A DNA stretch of 64,000 nt from Lysobacteraceae bacterium PS02065 (GTDB lineage Bacteria; Pseudomonadota; Gammaproteobacteria; Xanthomonadales; Rhodanobacteraceae): the NCBI GenBank assembly GCA_029959555.1, contig JASCPI010000019.1:1-64000 (forward strand), written 5' to 3'. Under the pieces are notes generated by a model that had not been told where the DNA came from, did no database searches, and saw nothing but the letters and a program-made list of their open reading frames with translations. How positions within the stretch are numbered: the first letter of the stretch is position 1; every line of letters starts with the position of its first letter. Made by a program: the position numbers and the translations under genes. Of the stretch, positions 7,532-16,795 are shown piece after piece.

Positions 7532-9631
7532 TCAGAACCGCAGCTTCGCCGTCAGCGACCAGGTGCGGCCGCGCCCCGTCTCGATGTCGGTGCCACCGGC
7601 CGGCGTGCTGAGTGCCGGCGTGTAGGCCTTGTCGGTCAGGTTCGAGACGTTGCCGCGCAGTTCGAACGCGTCGTTGAACGTCCAGTTCGCGAACAGGTCG
7701 ACGAGGCCATAGCCGGGTTCGTACGGGCTCTGCGACGCCGGCACGTTGACCTCGCCGACGTAGCTGCGCGAGACCCTGTAGTACCGCGTGCCGAAGGCGA
7801 GCTTGCGGTCGAGCACGCGCGCACCGAGCGTCGCGCTGAGCACGTCGTCGGGCACGTAGCTCTGCGCACCGAAACCGTTGACCTGCGACGGCAGGTCCGA
7901 GTCGGTGTGCGTGTAGCTCAGCGACGCGAACACGAAGCCGGCGTCGTAGCCACCCTCGAGTTCCGCACCCTTGACCTTCGACTTGCCGGCAACATTGGCG
8001 AAGTGCGTGCCTGGCAGGCCCGTGTCGGCGCCGACGAACGACGCGACGATGTAGTCCTCGACCTCGTTGTCGAAGAACACGAGCTTGAAGCGCAGGCTGT
8101 CGTTGGCCGTGAACAGGTCGTCGGCGTGCACGTTCGCACCGAGCTCCCAGCCACGCGAGGTTTCCGGATCGAGGAACGGGTTCGGGAAGAACGACTGGCC
8201 CGGGCTACCCGTGCCGGTCGGGTGGTTGCCGCCCGTGAACGTCTCCGACACGGTCGGCGGACGGAAGGTCTTGGACCAGCTCACGAACGGCTGCAGCCAT
8301 TCGGTCGGGTTGAGTGCGAACGTGACCTTGGGGTTGAACGCGCCGTCCGAGCGATCGACGGTGTACGGACCCGCCGGCAAGCCGATCGGGTTGTTCGCGC
8401 GCACGGAGCCGTCGCCCTCGAGCGTGAAGCGGTCGTAGCGCAGGCCGACGATGAGATCGGCCATGCCCCAGCGCAGCGTCGTGTCGGCGAACACGCCGCC
8501 GATCGAACTCTCGCCGCTCGGGTTGACGCCGCGATCCGGCACCGCCGCGCTGTTGACCGCTTCGATGTCGTCGCGGAAATACTCGATACCGTACGTCGTC
8601 GCCACGTGCTCGCCGAAGCGCGACGTGTTGGCGATGTCGAAGCCCGTACCGGTGTCCTCGATCGTGCGACCGATCGCCGAACCGCCGTTCGGCAACGTCG
8701 GGCTCGCGTCGTAGGTCATCTCGACATCGTTGCGATAGAGGTTCGCGCGCAGGTCGATGGCATCGTTGCCGGGTGCGTAGGCGTAGGCGACCGTGTAGGT
8801 CTTCGAGTCGACGTTCTGCGTGTACGAGTTGGCGGTGAAGTCGTTGTCGTAGGACACCGCGCCGACGGTCAGGCGATGCACCTCGTTCGGACGGTACTCG
8901 AGCTTGATCAGGCCCGAGACGAGATCCTGGCCCGTGTACGGCACGGTCTGGCCGTCGGCGTTCTCGTAGTCGTCGGGCGAGCGCTTGCTGACCGCGCCGA
9001 CCAGCGCCCAGTCGCCGAAACGCGCACCTGCCGCGCCGGACGGCGCGAAGCCCGCGTGGTTGCTGCCGTAGTTGAGCGCGACGTAGCCGCCCGCGGTCTT
9101 GTCGCCGAGCACGTCGTCGACACCGAGCGTACGGAAGTTGACCGAGCCGGCCAGCGCGCCCGAACTGCCGGTGCCGCTGGCGCCGCCGCGCGAGACGTCG
9201 ATGCCGGCGAGCAGCGCCGGATCCACATAGGTGAAGCCCTGCGCCTCGTGGCCCGTGAAGCGGAAGTTCTGGCGCACGCCGTCGAGGCGCATGACCACGC
9301 GACCGGAGCCTTCGAGGCCACGGATGTTGACGCCGATGCCGGGGTTCTGGGGACTGTCGCGCGTGTAGGTGCCGGCGGTCGAACGCAGCACGTCGTCGAG
9401 GTTGTAGCCGCCGAACACGTCGATCGCGTCGCGGCCGATCACGCTCGTCGCGGCGGGCTCGGTGGTCGGATCAACGTCGTCGGCGCTGTTGACCAGCGGC
9501 GACAGGTAGACCGTGCCGTCCTTCGCGTCGGCGGCGGGAGCCTGCTGCGCATGGGCAGCGAGCCCCGGCACGAGCACGGCAAGGATCGCGCCCGCGAGGA
9601 TCGCGCGGCGCGGCAGGAAGGGTCGGTTCAT
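7532..9631 (-). CDS. TonB-dependent outer-membrane receptor, probable heme/hemoprotein type
   Basis: A 699-residue receptor with signal peptide (cleavage near AHAQQ), a plug domain (VIGRDAIDVFGGYNLDDVLRS, then INIRGL-like and SGALAGSVNFRT, about residues 55-170) and a 22-strand barrel ending in aromatic F. The segment SWSKTFRPPTVSETF with PNPFLDPETS lies where heme receptors carry FRAP and NPNL boxes; here the form is FRPP/NPF, so heme specificity is likely but not proven. No TonB box could be placed with confidence. It is divergent from exbB-exbD-tonB across a Fur-like palindrome. Confidence 0.88.
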   Translation of the reverse strand: MNRPFLPRRAILAGAILAVLVPGLAAHAQQAPAADAKDGTVYLSPLVNSADDVDPTTEPAATSVIGRDAIDVFGGYNLDDVLRSTAGTYTRDSPQNPGIGVNIRGLEGSGRVVMRLDGVRQNFRFTGHEAQGFTYVDPALLAGIDVSRGGASGTGSSGALAGSVNFRTLGVDDVLGDKTAGGYVALNYGSNHAGFAPSGAAGARFGDWALVGAVSKRSPDDYENADGQTVPYTGQDLVSGLIKLEYRPNEVHRLTVGAVSYDNDFTANSYTQNVDSKTYTVAYAYAPGNDAIDLRANLYRNDVEMTYDASPTLPNGGSAIGRTIEDTGTGFDIANTSRFGEHVATTYGIEYFRDDIEAVNSAAVPDRGVNPSGESSIGGVFADTTLRWGMADLIVGLRYDRFTLEGDGSVRANNPIGLPAGPYTVDRSDGAFNPKVTFALNPTEWLQPFVSWSKTFRPPTVSETFTGGNHPTGTGSPGQSFFPNPFLDPETSRGWELGANVHADDLFTANDSLRFKLVFFDNEVEDYIVASFVGADTGLPGTHFANVAGKSKVKGAELEGGYDAGFVFASLSYTHTDSDLPSQVNGFGAQSYVPDDVLSATLGARVLDRKLAFGTRYYRVSRSYVGEVNVPASQSPYEPGYGLVDLFANWTFNDAFELRGNVSNLTDKAYTPALSTPAGGTDIETGRGRTWSLTAKLRF

Positions 9632-9661
9632 GGCAGGCTCGCTCCGGAGGAAAAATGCAAA

Positions 9662-9688
9662 TACAATTGAGAATGGTTCGCAATTGTA
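9662..9688. promoter_or_regulatory. Palindromic Fur-like operator between receptor and exbB
   Basis: Perfect 8-base arms TACAATTG and CAATTGTA flank AGAATGGTTCG. The centre read on the minus strand (TTGCGAACCATTCTCAATTG) looks like the Fur sites near hemP. It lies 31 bases before the receptor ATG and about 60-95 bases before exbB, so one site may control both directions. Confidence 0.75.
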
Positions 9689-9747
9689 TTCAGCAAGGTG
9701 CGCGCTGCCAATGCCGGCGATGCCGGTGGCACCCTGCCCCAGCCAGG

Positions 9748-10539
9748 ATGACCCCGATGACCCGATCGACCCGCGGCACCGCGCAACGGCGCGCGACCGC
9801 GTCGTTCCTCGTGACGGCGATGCTCGCCACGCTCCCGCAGGCCGCTGTGGCGGCGCCGCTGGGCGAGCTGCCGTCCGACCTCTCGCCCTGGGGCATGTTC
9901 GTGCACGCCGACTGGGTCGTGCAGGCGGTCATGCTCGGCCTCGCGTTCGCGTCGGTCGTGTGCTGGACCGTCTTCGTCGGCAAGGCGCTGGACCTGCACC
10001 GCGCCGCGCGTCGACTGCGCGACGCGCGCGAGGTGCTCGCGCGGGCGCGTACGCTCGAGGAGGCTACCCGTCAGGCGTCCGAGTCAGCGGCGGAGATGCT
10101 CGACGCCGCCCGCGAGGAATGCACGCTGGCCGGCGCCGTGCGCGACGCGGCAGGCGTCAAGGAGCGTGTCGCGCTGCGCCTCGAACGCCTCGAGGCCGCG
10201 TCCGTCGCGCGCCTGCGCCGCGGTGTCGGCACGCTCGCCACGATCGGCGCCTCGGCCCCGTTCGTCGGCCTGTTCGGCACCGTGTGGGGGATCATGGACA
10301 GCTTCATCGGCATCGCACGCACGCGCACGACCCAGCTCGCCGTGGTCGCACCCGGCATCGCAGAGGCCCTGCTCGCGACCGCGCTCGGCCTCGTCGCGGC
10401 GATCCCGGCCGTGGTGCTCTACAACGTGCTCGTGCGCCGCATCGCCGCGCGCCGCGGCGAACTCGCCGACATCGGCGCATTCGTGCAGGTGCTCGTCTCG
10501 CGCGAGCTCGATCGCACCGCCACGCGACAGGCCGCCTGA
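9748..10539 (+). CDS. exbB: MotA/TolQ/ExbB proton channel protein
   Basis: Inner-membrane proton channel subunit that energises TonB. An N-terminal hydrophobic segment that may be a signal peptide (ATASFLVTAMLATLPQAAVAA) is followed by three membrane segments: one near VVQAVMLGLAFASVVCW, one in IGASAPFVGLFGTVWGIMDSF, one in AEALLATALGLVAAIPAVVLYN, the last two being the family signature. Start is ATG 9748 or 9757; AGGA eight bases before 9757 slightly favours the latter. One base separates its stop from the exbD GTG. Confidence 0.93.
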   Translation: MTPMTRSTRGTAQRRATASFLVTAMLATLPQAAVAAPLGELPSDLSPWGMFVHADWVVQAVMLGLAFASVVCWTVFVGKALDLHRAARRLRDAREVLARARTLEEATRQASESAAEMLDAAREECTLAGAVRDAAGVKERVALRLERLEAASVARLRRGVGTLATIGASAPFVGLFGTVWGIMDSFIGIARTRTTQLAVVAPGIAEALLATALGLVAAIPAVVLYNVLVRRIAARRGELADIGAFVQVLVSRELDRTATRQAA

Positions 10540-10540
10540 G

Positions 10541-10966
10541 GTGGGCGCGCGCACCGCGCGTGACGACGACGATCTCGACGACCTCGCCGAGATCAACGTC
10601 ACGCCGTTCATCGACGTCATGCTCGTGCTGCTGATCGTCTTCATGATCGCCGCGCCGCTCGCGACGGTCGACATCGGCGTCGACCTGCCCGGCTCGAACG
10701 CGACACCCACGTCGCGTGACGAGCCCGTGCCGCAGGTCGCCCTGCTCGCCGACCGCTCGCTCACGCTCGACGCCGAGCCGGTCACCCGCGAGGACCTCGC
10801 CGCGCGCCTGCGCGCGCGTGGCGGCGACCCCGGCGAGCTGCGCATCGACGTGCAGGCCGACCGCAGCGTCGGTTACGGCGAGGTCATGGATCTCATGAAT
10901 CTGCTGCGCGACGCGGGCTTCACGCGCCTCGCCCTCGTCGCACGCGACACCCGCGGCGAACCGTGA
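10541..10966 (+). CDS. exbD: Biopolymer transport protein ExbD
   Basis: A 141-residue partner of ExbB. The short acidic N terminus ends in EINVTPFIDVMLVLLIVFMI, which carries the conserved aspartate of the single membrane helix used for proton coupling; a periplasmic domain follows. The start is GTG 10541, one base after the exbB stop, since the longer frame runs through exbB. The stop overlaps the GTG start of tonB (GTGA). Confidence 0.94.
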   Translation: MGARTARDDDDLDDLAEINVTPFIDVMLVLLIVFMIAAPLATVDIGVDLPGSNATPTSRDEPVPQVALLADRSLTLDAEPVTREDLAARLRARGGDPGELRIDVQADRSVGYGEVMDLMNLLRDAGFTRLALVARDTRGEP

Positions 10967-11763
10967 GCGCGACGCACGAGACGTGGCGCTGGGCCGGCAT
11001 CGGTGCGGGCGTGCTCGGCGTGCACCTCGCCGTCGCGGCATGGCTCGCACACACGTCGTCGCGCGATGCCGGAGCAATGCCGAAGGGCATTCCGGAACCG
11101 ATGCGCATCACGTTCATGGCGCGGGCGCCCGCCGCGACACCACCGGCCGCGGAGCCGGAGCCCGTCGAGGCGCCGGTCACGCCGCCACCGGCCACACCGA
11201 AGGAACCGCCGCCGCCTACGCCGCGACCGGTCGCGCGCGCCGTGCCGAAACCGGCACCTGCGATCCCCTTACCCGTCCCGCCGAGCCCGCCGTCGACGCC
11301 TCGACCGGCCGATGCTCAGGCGGTCGACACGACACCCGTCGATGCAGCCTCCGAGGCGAGGACCTCGACTGAAAGCCCCGTCTCGACGACATCCACCGCC
11401 ACCGAAGCCCCTGCCGACACCATACCGTCCGGCAACGTCACCGGCGTCGACGATGCGACACGACGAAACGCCGAATCGACGTGGCAGTCGACCCTGCTCG
11501 GCCACCTCGAACACCATCGGCGCTATCCGCATCTCGCCCAGCGACGCCGCGAGGAAGGTGTCGCCTACGTGCGCTTCCGCGTGGACCGCTCCGGCCACGT
11601 GCTCTCGGCCAGCCTCGAACGCGGCAGCGGCGTCGAGGTGCTCGACTCGGAAGCGCTCGAGGTGCTCGAACGCGCACAGCCCGTGCCGCCGCCGCCGCGC
11701 GAGCTCGCCGGCGAGAGTGTAGAAGTCGTCGTGCCCGTGCACTTCCGCCTGCGCCGCCGCTGA
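10963..11763 (+). CDS. tonB: Energy transducer TonB
   Basis: A 266-residue TonB. One N-terminal membrane anchor (about residues 10-30) is followed by a long Pro-rich periplasmic spacer (about 55-120) and a C-terminal TonB domain (about 185-265) with HRRYPHLAQRRREEGVAYVRF, the usual YP.. and VxF pattern. GTG start overlaps the exbD stop. It completes an ExbB-ExbD-TonB motor dedicated, by position, to the divergent receptor, and should share its iron control. Confidence 0.93.
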   Translation: MSATHETWRWAGIGAGVLGVHLAVAAWLAHTSSRDAGAMPKGIPEPMRITFMARAPAATPPAAEPEPVEAPVTPPPATPKEPPPPTPRPVARAVPKPAPAIPLPVPPSPPSTPRPADAQAVDTTPVDAASEARTSTESPVSTTSTATEAPADTIPSGNVTGVDDATRRNAESTWQSTLLGHLEHHRRYPHLAQRRREEGVAYVRFRVDRSGHVLSASLERGSGVEVLDSEALEVLERAQPVPPPPRELAGESVEVVVPVHFRLRRR

Positions 11764-12087
11764 CGATCATCGGCGCCGCAAGGCACAAGGGCCTGAAGAG
11801 CGCCATCTCGAGGCCTGGGGTCAGGTTCATGTTCCCGGCATCCCGACTCGGTCGTGGCGCCGACACGGAAAAAGTGAACCGGACCCCATTCCTTGATCAC
11901 CTGCTCTGGGCCCCTGTCGCAGCACGCCTTCGCCGCGAGAACGGCACACAAGTGACGGGTCCGTGCGTCCCGTGCGGGAGCCGCAACGGCCACGAAGCAC
12001 GACAGCTCTTGAAAAGCATCCCCTCCGCCGTGATGGCAGGAGCTCCGCGCGGGGCATGACGCCCTCGTGCCTCCTTGGAGTCATCAC
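11764..12087. other. Intergenic gap with one repeat
   Basis: About 320 bases downstream of tonB hold the GGGGTCAGGTTC element at 11816-11888 and otherwise nothing I can assign. A GGAG at 12077 serves the next gene. Confidence 0.6.
11816..11888. repeat. GGGGTCAGGTTC inverted repeat, copy 1
   Basis: The left arm TGGGGTCAGGTTCATGTTCC and right arm GGAAAAAGTGAACCGGACCC are imperfect inverted copies around a 30-base centre. A second copy lies on the other side of the DUF1993 gene. Confidence 0.75.
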
Positions 12088-12603
12088 GTGAGCATTCCCC
12101 TGCACGCCGCCACCCTTCCCGTCCTCGCGCGCGGCCTGCGCGTGTTCGTGTCCTACCTCGACAAGGCCATCGTGCATGCGCGCGAACACGGCATCGACGA
12201 GACCACGCTCGTCGGCGCGCGCCTCGCCCCGGACATGCTGCCGCTGTCGGGCCAGGTGCAGCGCGCGAGCGACACCGCCAAGGCGACGATCTCGCGCCTG
12301 ACCGGCGGCGAGTCGCCGAGCTTCCCCGACACCGAGACCACGCTGGCCGAACTGCGCTCACGCCTGCAAGCGACACTCGACTACGTCGCCGCTGCCGACG
12401 GGGCCGCGATCGATGCAGGCGCGCAGCGCGATGTCGTGCTCAAGACGGGCAAGATCGAGAGGACGTTCCGCGGCGACGACTACGTGTTCGCGTTCGGCCT
12501 GCCGAACTTCTTCTTCCACCTCGTGACGGCGCACGGGATCCTGCGCCAGCAAGGCCTCGCGATCGGCAAGCTCGACTACCTCGGCGTCACGCTGCCGGAG
12601 TAG
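12088..12603 (+). CDS. DUF1993 family protein
   Basis: A 171-residue soluble protein matching DUF1993, a DinB-like four-helix family of unknown function: LPVLARGLRVFVSYLDKAIVHA, LAPDMLPLSGQVQRASDTAK, and the closing FGLPNFFFHLVTAHGILRQQG are its hallmarks. GTG 12088 is chosen over GTG 12067 because GGAG lies seven bases before it. The gene stands alone, bracketed by two copies of the same inverted repeat. Confidence 0.88.
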   Translation: MSIPLHAATLPVLARGLRVFVSYLDKAIVHAREHGIDETTLVGARLAPDMLPLSGQVQRASDTAKATISRLTGGESPSFPDTETTLAELRSRLQATLDYVAAADGAAIDAGAQRDVVLKTGKIERTFRGDDYVFAFGLPNFFFHLVTAHGILRQQGLAIGKLDYLGVTLPE

Positions 12604-12623
12604 CGCGAAGCGCTTCGACGAGC

Positions 12624-12697
12624 GGGGTCAGGTTCGTTTTTCCGGAGATGCGGCGAGCATGTCGTGACGGCCGCCGACGGGAAATGAACCTGACCCC
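12624..12697. repeat. GGGGTCAGGTTC inverted repeat, copy 2
   Basis: The arms GGGGTCAGGTTCGTTTTTCC and GGGAAATGAACCTGACCCC are inverted copies separated by about 35 bases. The element starts 20 bases past the DUF1993 stop. Confidence 0.8.
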
Positions 12698-12811
12698 ACG
12701 CGTCGACCCTCCATGCGTCGCCCATCGCCAGATGCAGCTATGCCCGCATCGAGGCGATGTGCGCGCGGCGGCGGATGCAAACGGAACGTGAGCGCCTCGG
12801 ACCAGCCCGCG

Positions 12812-13066
12812 TCAGCCCTTTCGCGACGGCGTGTGGCGCATCTTCATGTAGACGCCGCCCTGCTCGAGTTCCTGAAGCATCTGGTCCACGCGGCGCTGGC
12901 GCGTCTCGTCGCGCTTGGCCTGCGAGATCCAGCCTAGGTAGTCGTTGCGCTGGTAGGCGGGACGATCCTCGTAATCGTCGAACAGCCGTCGATCGCGCAG
13001 CGCGCGTTCGATGTCGTCGGGCATGGCGTGGCGCGAACGTGCAGCGGACCCCTGCTTCGCCGTCAT
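12812..13066 (-). CDS. Small YdeI/OmpD-associated family protein
   Basis: An 84-residue protein. The pattern MPDDIERALRDRRLFDDYE, RNDYLGWISQAKRDETRQ and a final GGVYMKM matches the C-terminal part of the YdeI/OmpD-associated family, which in longer members is linked to resistance to cationic peptides. Here only this part is present, as in many small stand-alone members. GAGGAG lies eight bases before the ATG. The Lys/Arg-rich N terminus (about 15 residues) may be a non-conserved extension. Confidence 0.82.
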   Translation of the reverse strand: MTAKQGSAARSRHAMPDDIERALRDRRLFDDYEDRPAYQRNDYLGWISQAKRDETRQRRVDQMLQELEQGGVYMKMRHTPSRKG

Positions 13067-13381
13067 GACGGCTTCTCCTCACCGGTGCGCGGTCCTTCCC
13101 CCGCGCGGTAGGCACGACGGAGCTTCGCGGAAGCGCGTGCAATCGGTGATGAATGCAGGGAGGCGACCGACGCGCGGCCGGTAAAACCGGTCGAGCGGCA
13201 TCGGAGATCCTGGCGTGCGCAGCGACAGCGGGCTGGCGGGGATCGGGATGGACGCGTCGGCTGGCGATGGCTGGCGTACGCGCGGCGCGCAGTTTAGCGA
13301 TGCGCGCCCGAGCGTGACGAAACGACAATCAGTCGCAACAAGCCGGGCGATCCCGATGACCCGCAACCGCGGACACGGGCG
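13067..13381. other. Intergenic stretch, no assigned feature
   Basis: About 315 bases between two small minus-strand genes. A minus-strand open frame covers 13079-13366 but its composition and lack of a ribosome-binding site do not support a gene. Confidence 0.4.
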
Positions 13382-13549
13382 TCACGTCTTCGGCTGGCGC
13401 GCCGCCCACATGTTGTCGACAAGGTTCGGATAGCGACGCCCGGCCTCGTCGGCGCGCTGCTTCGCGGCCGCCTTCTGTGCAGGCGTCAGAGGCGTCGAAC
13501 GTTCCGCCGGGTTCGGGCGCTTCCACGGCGGCTTGGCGGTCTTGCGCAT
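13382..13549 (-). CDS. Small basic conserved protein (55 aa)
   Basis: A 55-residue Lys/Pro-rich protein with the pattern KPPWKRPNP, LTPAQKAAAKQRADEAGRRYPNLVDNM. I recall similar short proteins across proteobacteria, always uncharacterised. The start is ATG 13549; the frame extends upstream without other conserved sequence and the ribosome-binding site is weak. The basic composition may suggest nucleic-acid binding, but this is a guess. Confidence 0.7.
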   Translation of the reverse strand: MRKTAKPPWKRPNPAERSTPLTPAQKAAAKQRADEAGRRYPNLVDNMWAARQPKT

Positions 13550-13619
13550 GGCGATGGCGGCGGCGGGATGGACGCATGAGCTTCGCACGCCGCGCGTGAA
13601 CGCGGCGCGATGGATCGCG

Positions 13620-15002
13620 TCACGTCGCCGCCATGAAGCCGAGGTTCGACGTCGCGAAACGACCGATGTTCGGGAACACCGTGGACAGGTCACCCTGGGC
13701 GACGCCGTACCAGCGCGCGAGCGTGGCCGCGTACTGGTCGACCGATGTCGTCGGGATGATCTGGCCCCAGCCCGCATCGTCCGGCCCCTCGATGCTCAGG
13801 TCGGGCAGGCCGCCGTAGAAGCGGCGCCCAGACACGGCGCCGCCGAGCACGAGATGGTGGCTGCCCCAGCCGTGGTCGGTGCCGTCGCCGTTGATGCTCG
13901 TGGTGCGGCCGAACTCCGACGCCGTGAACGTCGTCACCGCATTGGCGAGGCCCATCTCGACCGTCGCGGCATGGAACGATGCGAGCGCGCCGTCGAGCTC
14001 GCCGAGCTGCGTCGCCTGGTCCTCGAGCTGGTTGTCGTGGGTGTCGAAGCCGCCGAGGCCGACGAAGAAGATCTGCCGCTCCATCTGCAGCGTCGCACGC
14101 ACATGGATGAGGCGCGCGACCATGCGCAGCTGGCGACCGAGGTGCGTATCGGGGAATGCCGTCGCGAGTGCGGCCTCGCCTTCGAGCGCGGCGTTGATGT
14201 CCGCACCGTTGGCCATCGAGCGGCGCATCACCGCCGCGTACTGGCGCTGCAGCGCGTGGCCGTGCGAGGCATCGCGCAACGCGACGAACGCGGCGCGGCG
14301 ATCGGCATTCCAAGGCGAGTCGTCGACCATCCACATCGACTCGGCGCCGTTCTGGCCGACGAAGTACGGCACCACGTCGTCGCCGGCCTGGAACACGTTC
14401 TCGCCGTCGACCGAGATGTTCATCGACAGCGACGGGTTCGGATTGGTCGCATGGAACATGTCGGCGAGGCGGCCACCCCAGCCACGCCGCACGATCATGT
14501 CGGCCGCAGGTTGCTGCCACGTCACCGACTGGTCGCTGTGCGAGAACAGCTGCGTGGGCACGGGCACGCTGCCGGCCGTGTACTGGGCCTTGGTGATCGG
14601 ATACAGCAGCGGGCCGACGTTGGTGACGAGTGCGAGCGGCGAGTTGGCCTGGTTGAACAGCGTGGCCAGGCGGGGCATGTCCGCCGCGAAGCCATAGGTG
14701 CCGCCGTCGACCGGTGCGGCGAGCGGATTGAGCGCGCGCAACGTGTCGACGGGCAGCGCGAGCGCGCCGCGCGAGGCCGCGTAGCGCGTGCGCGGCGTGC
14801 CGCTGCGCGGCACGAGCATGTTGAACGCGTCGTTGCCGCCGTAGAGGTACACGCAGACGAGTGCGCGATAGTCGTTGCCGAGCAGGCGCCCGTTCGCGGT
14901 CGTCGCCGCATGCGCGAGCGAAAGCTTGCCGGCGAAGCTCGTGAACAGGGCCGAGCCCGCGGTCGCGCACAGGGCACGCTGGAGGAAATCGCGTCGTTTC
15001 AT
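13620..15002 (-). CDS. DUF1501 family exported protein, Tat signal
   Basis: A 460-residue protein with a twin-arginine signal (KRRDFLQ, then a hydrophobic run to about residue 32). DUF1501 hallmarks are visible: VCVYLYGGNDAFNMLVPR, FVGLGGFDTHDNQ and the TASEFGRTTSINGDGTDHGWGSHH region. The last resembles the metal-dependent alkaline phosphatase/sulfatase fold. It lies four bases after the DUF1800 gene on the same strand; the two families almost always occur as a pair and should be co-expressed. Substrate is unknown. Confidence 0.92.
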   Translation of the reverse strand: MKRRDFLQRALCATAGSALFTSFAGKLSLAHAATTANGRLLGNDYRALVCVYLYGGNDAFNMLVPRSGTPRTRYAASRGALALPVDTLRALNPLAAPVDGGTYGFAADMPRLATLFNQANSPLALVTNVGPLLYPITKAQYTAGSVPVPTQLFSHSDQSVTWQQPAADMIVRRGWGGRLADMFHATNPNPSLSMNISVDGENVFQAGDDVVPYFVGQNGAESMWMVDDSPWNADRRAAFVALRDASHGHALQRQYAAVMRRSMANGADINAALEGEAALATAFPDTHLGRQLRMVARLIHVRATLQMERQIFFVGLGGFDTHDNQLEDQATQLGELDGALASFHAATVEMGLANAVTTFTASEFGRTTSINGDGTDHGWGSHHLVLGGAVSGRRFYGGLPDLSIEGPDDAGWGQIIPTTSVDQYAATLARWYGVAQGDLSTVFPNIGRFATSNLGFMAAT

Positions 15003-15006
15003 GGCG

Positions 15007-16728
15007 TCAGCGCTCGATCGCGTATTCGGGGGAACCCATGACCAGCCACAGCGTCTCCTGCACGCGCTGGCGACGACCGTTCGCGGTGTTCTCGAACGTC
15101 TGCGCGTAGTTCACGAGCGTGGTGAACATGTGCGGCGACATCGTGCGGTTCATGAAGAGCAGGTCGTAACGATCGACGAGGCGCACCGGGTCGCTCGCGA
15201 AGGCGAGCTCGGGCTGCAGGTCGACGACGATGTCGTCGGGCGACTGGTCCGGCATTCCGCGCCACGCGTAGAAAATCTTGTAGGCCAGCCCCATCGTCGC
15301 GCTCGCGATCGTCGTGTCGGTGGTGATCTGGAACTCCGGGCCGTCGAGGCCGAGCGCCGTGAGTTCGCCGGGCGGGCGGTAATCGGGCAGGAAGAAGTTG
15401 AACACCGTCGGCGAGCGCAGCGCCGCCTGGCCGAGGTAATAGTCGGGATTCCACTCGCGGTAGCGGCCGTCGTCCGCACGGCCGTCCAGTGCACGCCACA
15501 GATGGCTCAGCCGCAGCAGCGGCTCGCGCAGCTTGCCGCGGTTGCTGGCGAGGCTCGGCAAGGTACGCGCCTCGCTGTCCATCAGTACCGCGCGCACCGT
15601 CGCACCGAGATCGCCGCGCACGCCGGTGCCGTTGTTGGCGAACACGGCGGCGACGCGCCCGACGTAGGCCGGGCTCGGGTTGCTGCTGACGAGCCGGCGG
15701 ATCAGGTGTTTCGCGATGAACGGCGCGACGTTCGGATGGTTGAACAGGTTGTCGAGCGCCGCCTGCAGGTTCGACTGCGCCGTGCCGCCCGCGGGCAGCA
15801 CGCCGCCCGGCAGCGTGACGCCGGGGTAGACGAGCAGCTGCTTGGTGCCCGCGCTCGCGTGGTAGGTCTGCCACGGCGCCATCGGCTGCATCCAGTACGC
15901 GTCCCAGCCCGGGTTCGGCCAGTCGACCGGACCCGACGGGCACCAGTCCCAGCGCCACGACTGGCCGCTGTCGGTGCCGGGGCAGTTGGCCCAGTTCCAG
16001 CCCGTGAACACGTGCGCGAAGCCGCGGATCGTGTCCTGGTCGTAGGTCGGCACGGGTTGCCCGCCCGACATCACGACGCTGCCGTCCATGTTGAGCCGCA
16101 CGAGGCCGACCGAGAACAGCTGCATGATCTCGCGCGCGTAGTTCTCGTCGGGCCGGATGCCGGTCGCCTCATCCGGCTTGCGGTTCTTGAACATCGACAG
16201 GTAGTGGCCCATGACCGGGCTCAACGTGACCTTCTCGAGAAGCTCGCGGTAGTTGCCGAACGCCCCGTCGACGAGCAGGTCGTAGTAGTTCGCCATCGCG
16301 ATCGGGTAACCCTCGATCGCACCGCCCTGGTCGGACACGACGAGCAGCTCGCTGAGCGCGAACGCGACGCGCTGACGAAGCTGGTCCGGCGCGCGAACGC
16401 TGTGCAGCCACCACGCTTCCTGGCGGCTGTTCTGGTAGACGTCGAGGCCTGCGGCCGCCTGTGACTCGAGGTACGGTCGATGGCGGCTCGGCGCGACCGC
16501 GGCCTGGCTCGCGAACCACGCGTTGTAGCCGGTCTGCCGCAGCGCGCGGATCGTCGCCATCGACGGGCCGAACGTCGCCTGGGTCAGGAAGCGTGCCGCG
16601 GCCGCGTCGGAATGCGGGCCTTCGGTACGGTCGTCGAAACCGCCGTCGAATACCCGGTCGCCGGCCGACGCGAACGGCACGGACACCAGCGACGCCACGA
16701 CGAGCGCGGCGCGCAACACGGTCTTCAT
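15007..16728 (-). CDS. DUF1800 family exported protein
   Basis: A 573-residue exported protein with a standard signal peptide (cleavage near ASAGD). The mature N terminus carries DRVFDGGFDD, similar to the GF(E/D) tails of other exported proteins here. The DUF1800 domain begins at ARFLTQATFGPS and includes WWLHSVRAPDQLRQR and the ENYAREIMQLFSVGL motif. ATG 16728 has AGAGGG about eight bases upstream; the longer frame to 16965 overlaps the divergent cupredoxin gene. It is the first gene of the DUF1800-DUF1501 operon. Confidence 0.92.
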   Translation of the reverse strand: MKTVLRAALVVASLVSVPFASAGDRVFDGGFDDRTEGPHSDAAAARFLTQATFGPSMATIRALRQTGYNAWFASQAAVAPSRHRPYLESQAAAGLDVYQNSRQEAWWLHSVRAPDQLRQRVAFALSELLVVSDQGGAIEGYPIAMANYYDLLVDGAFGNYRELLEKVTLSPVMGHYLSMFKNRKPDEATGIRPDENYAREIMQLFSVGLVRLNMDGSVVMSGGQPVPTYDQDTIRGFAHVFTGWNWANCPGTDSGQSWRWDWCPSGPVDWPNPGWDAYWMQPMAPWQTYHASAGTKQLLVYPGVTLPGGVLPAGGTAQSNLQAALDNLFNHPNVAPFIAKHLIRRLVSSNPSPAYVGRVAAVFANNGTGVRGDLGATVRAVLMDSEARTLPSLASNRGKLREPLLRLSHLWRALDGRADDGRYREWNPDYYLGQAALRSPTVFNFFLPDYRPPGELTALGLDGPEFQITTDTTIASATMGLAYKIFYAWRGMPDQSPDDIVVDLQPELAFASDPVRLVDRYDLLFMNRTMSPHMFTTLVNYAQTFENTANGRRQRVQETLWLVMGSPEYAIER

Positions 16729-16795
16729 CGGACGTTCCCTCTTTGACCGGCTGGCGGTGTGCGACGGACAATAATCCGGCCACGGCACGGCCATT

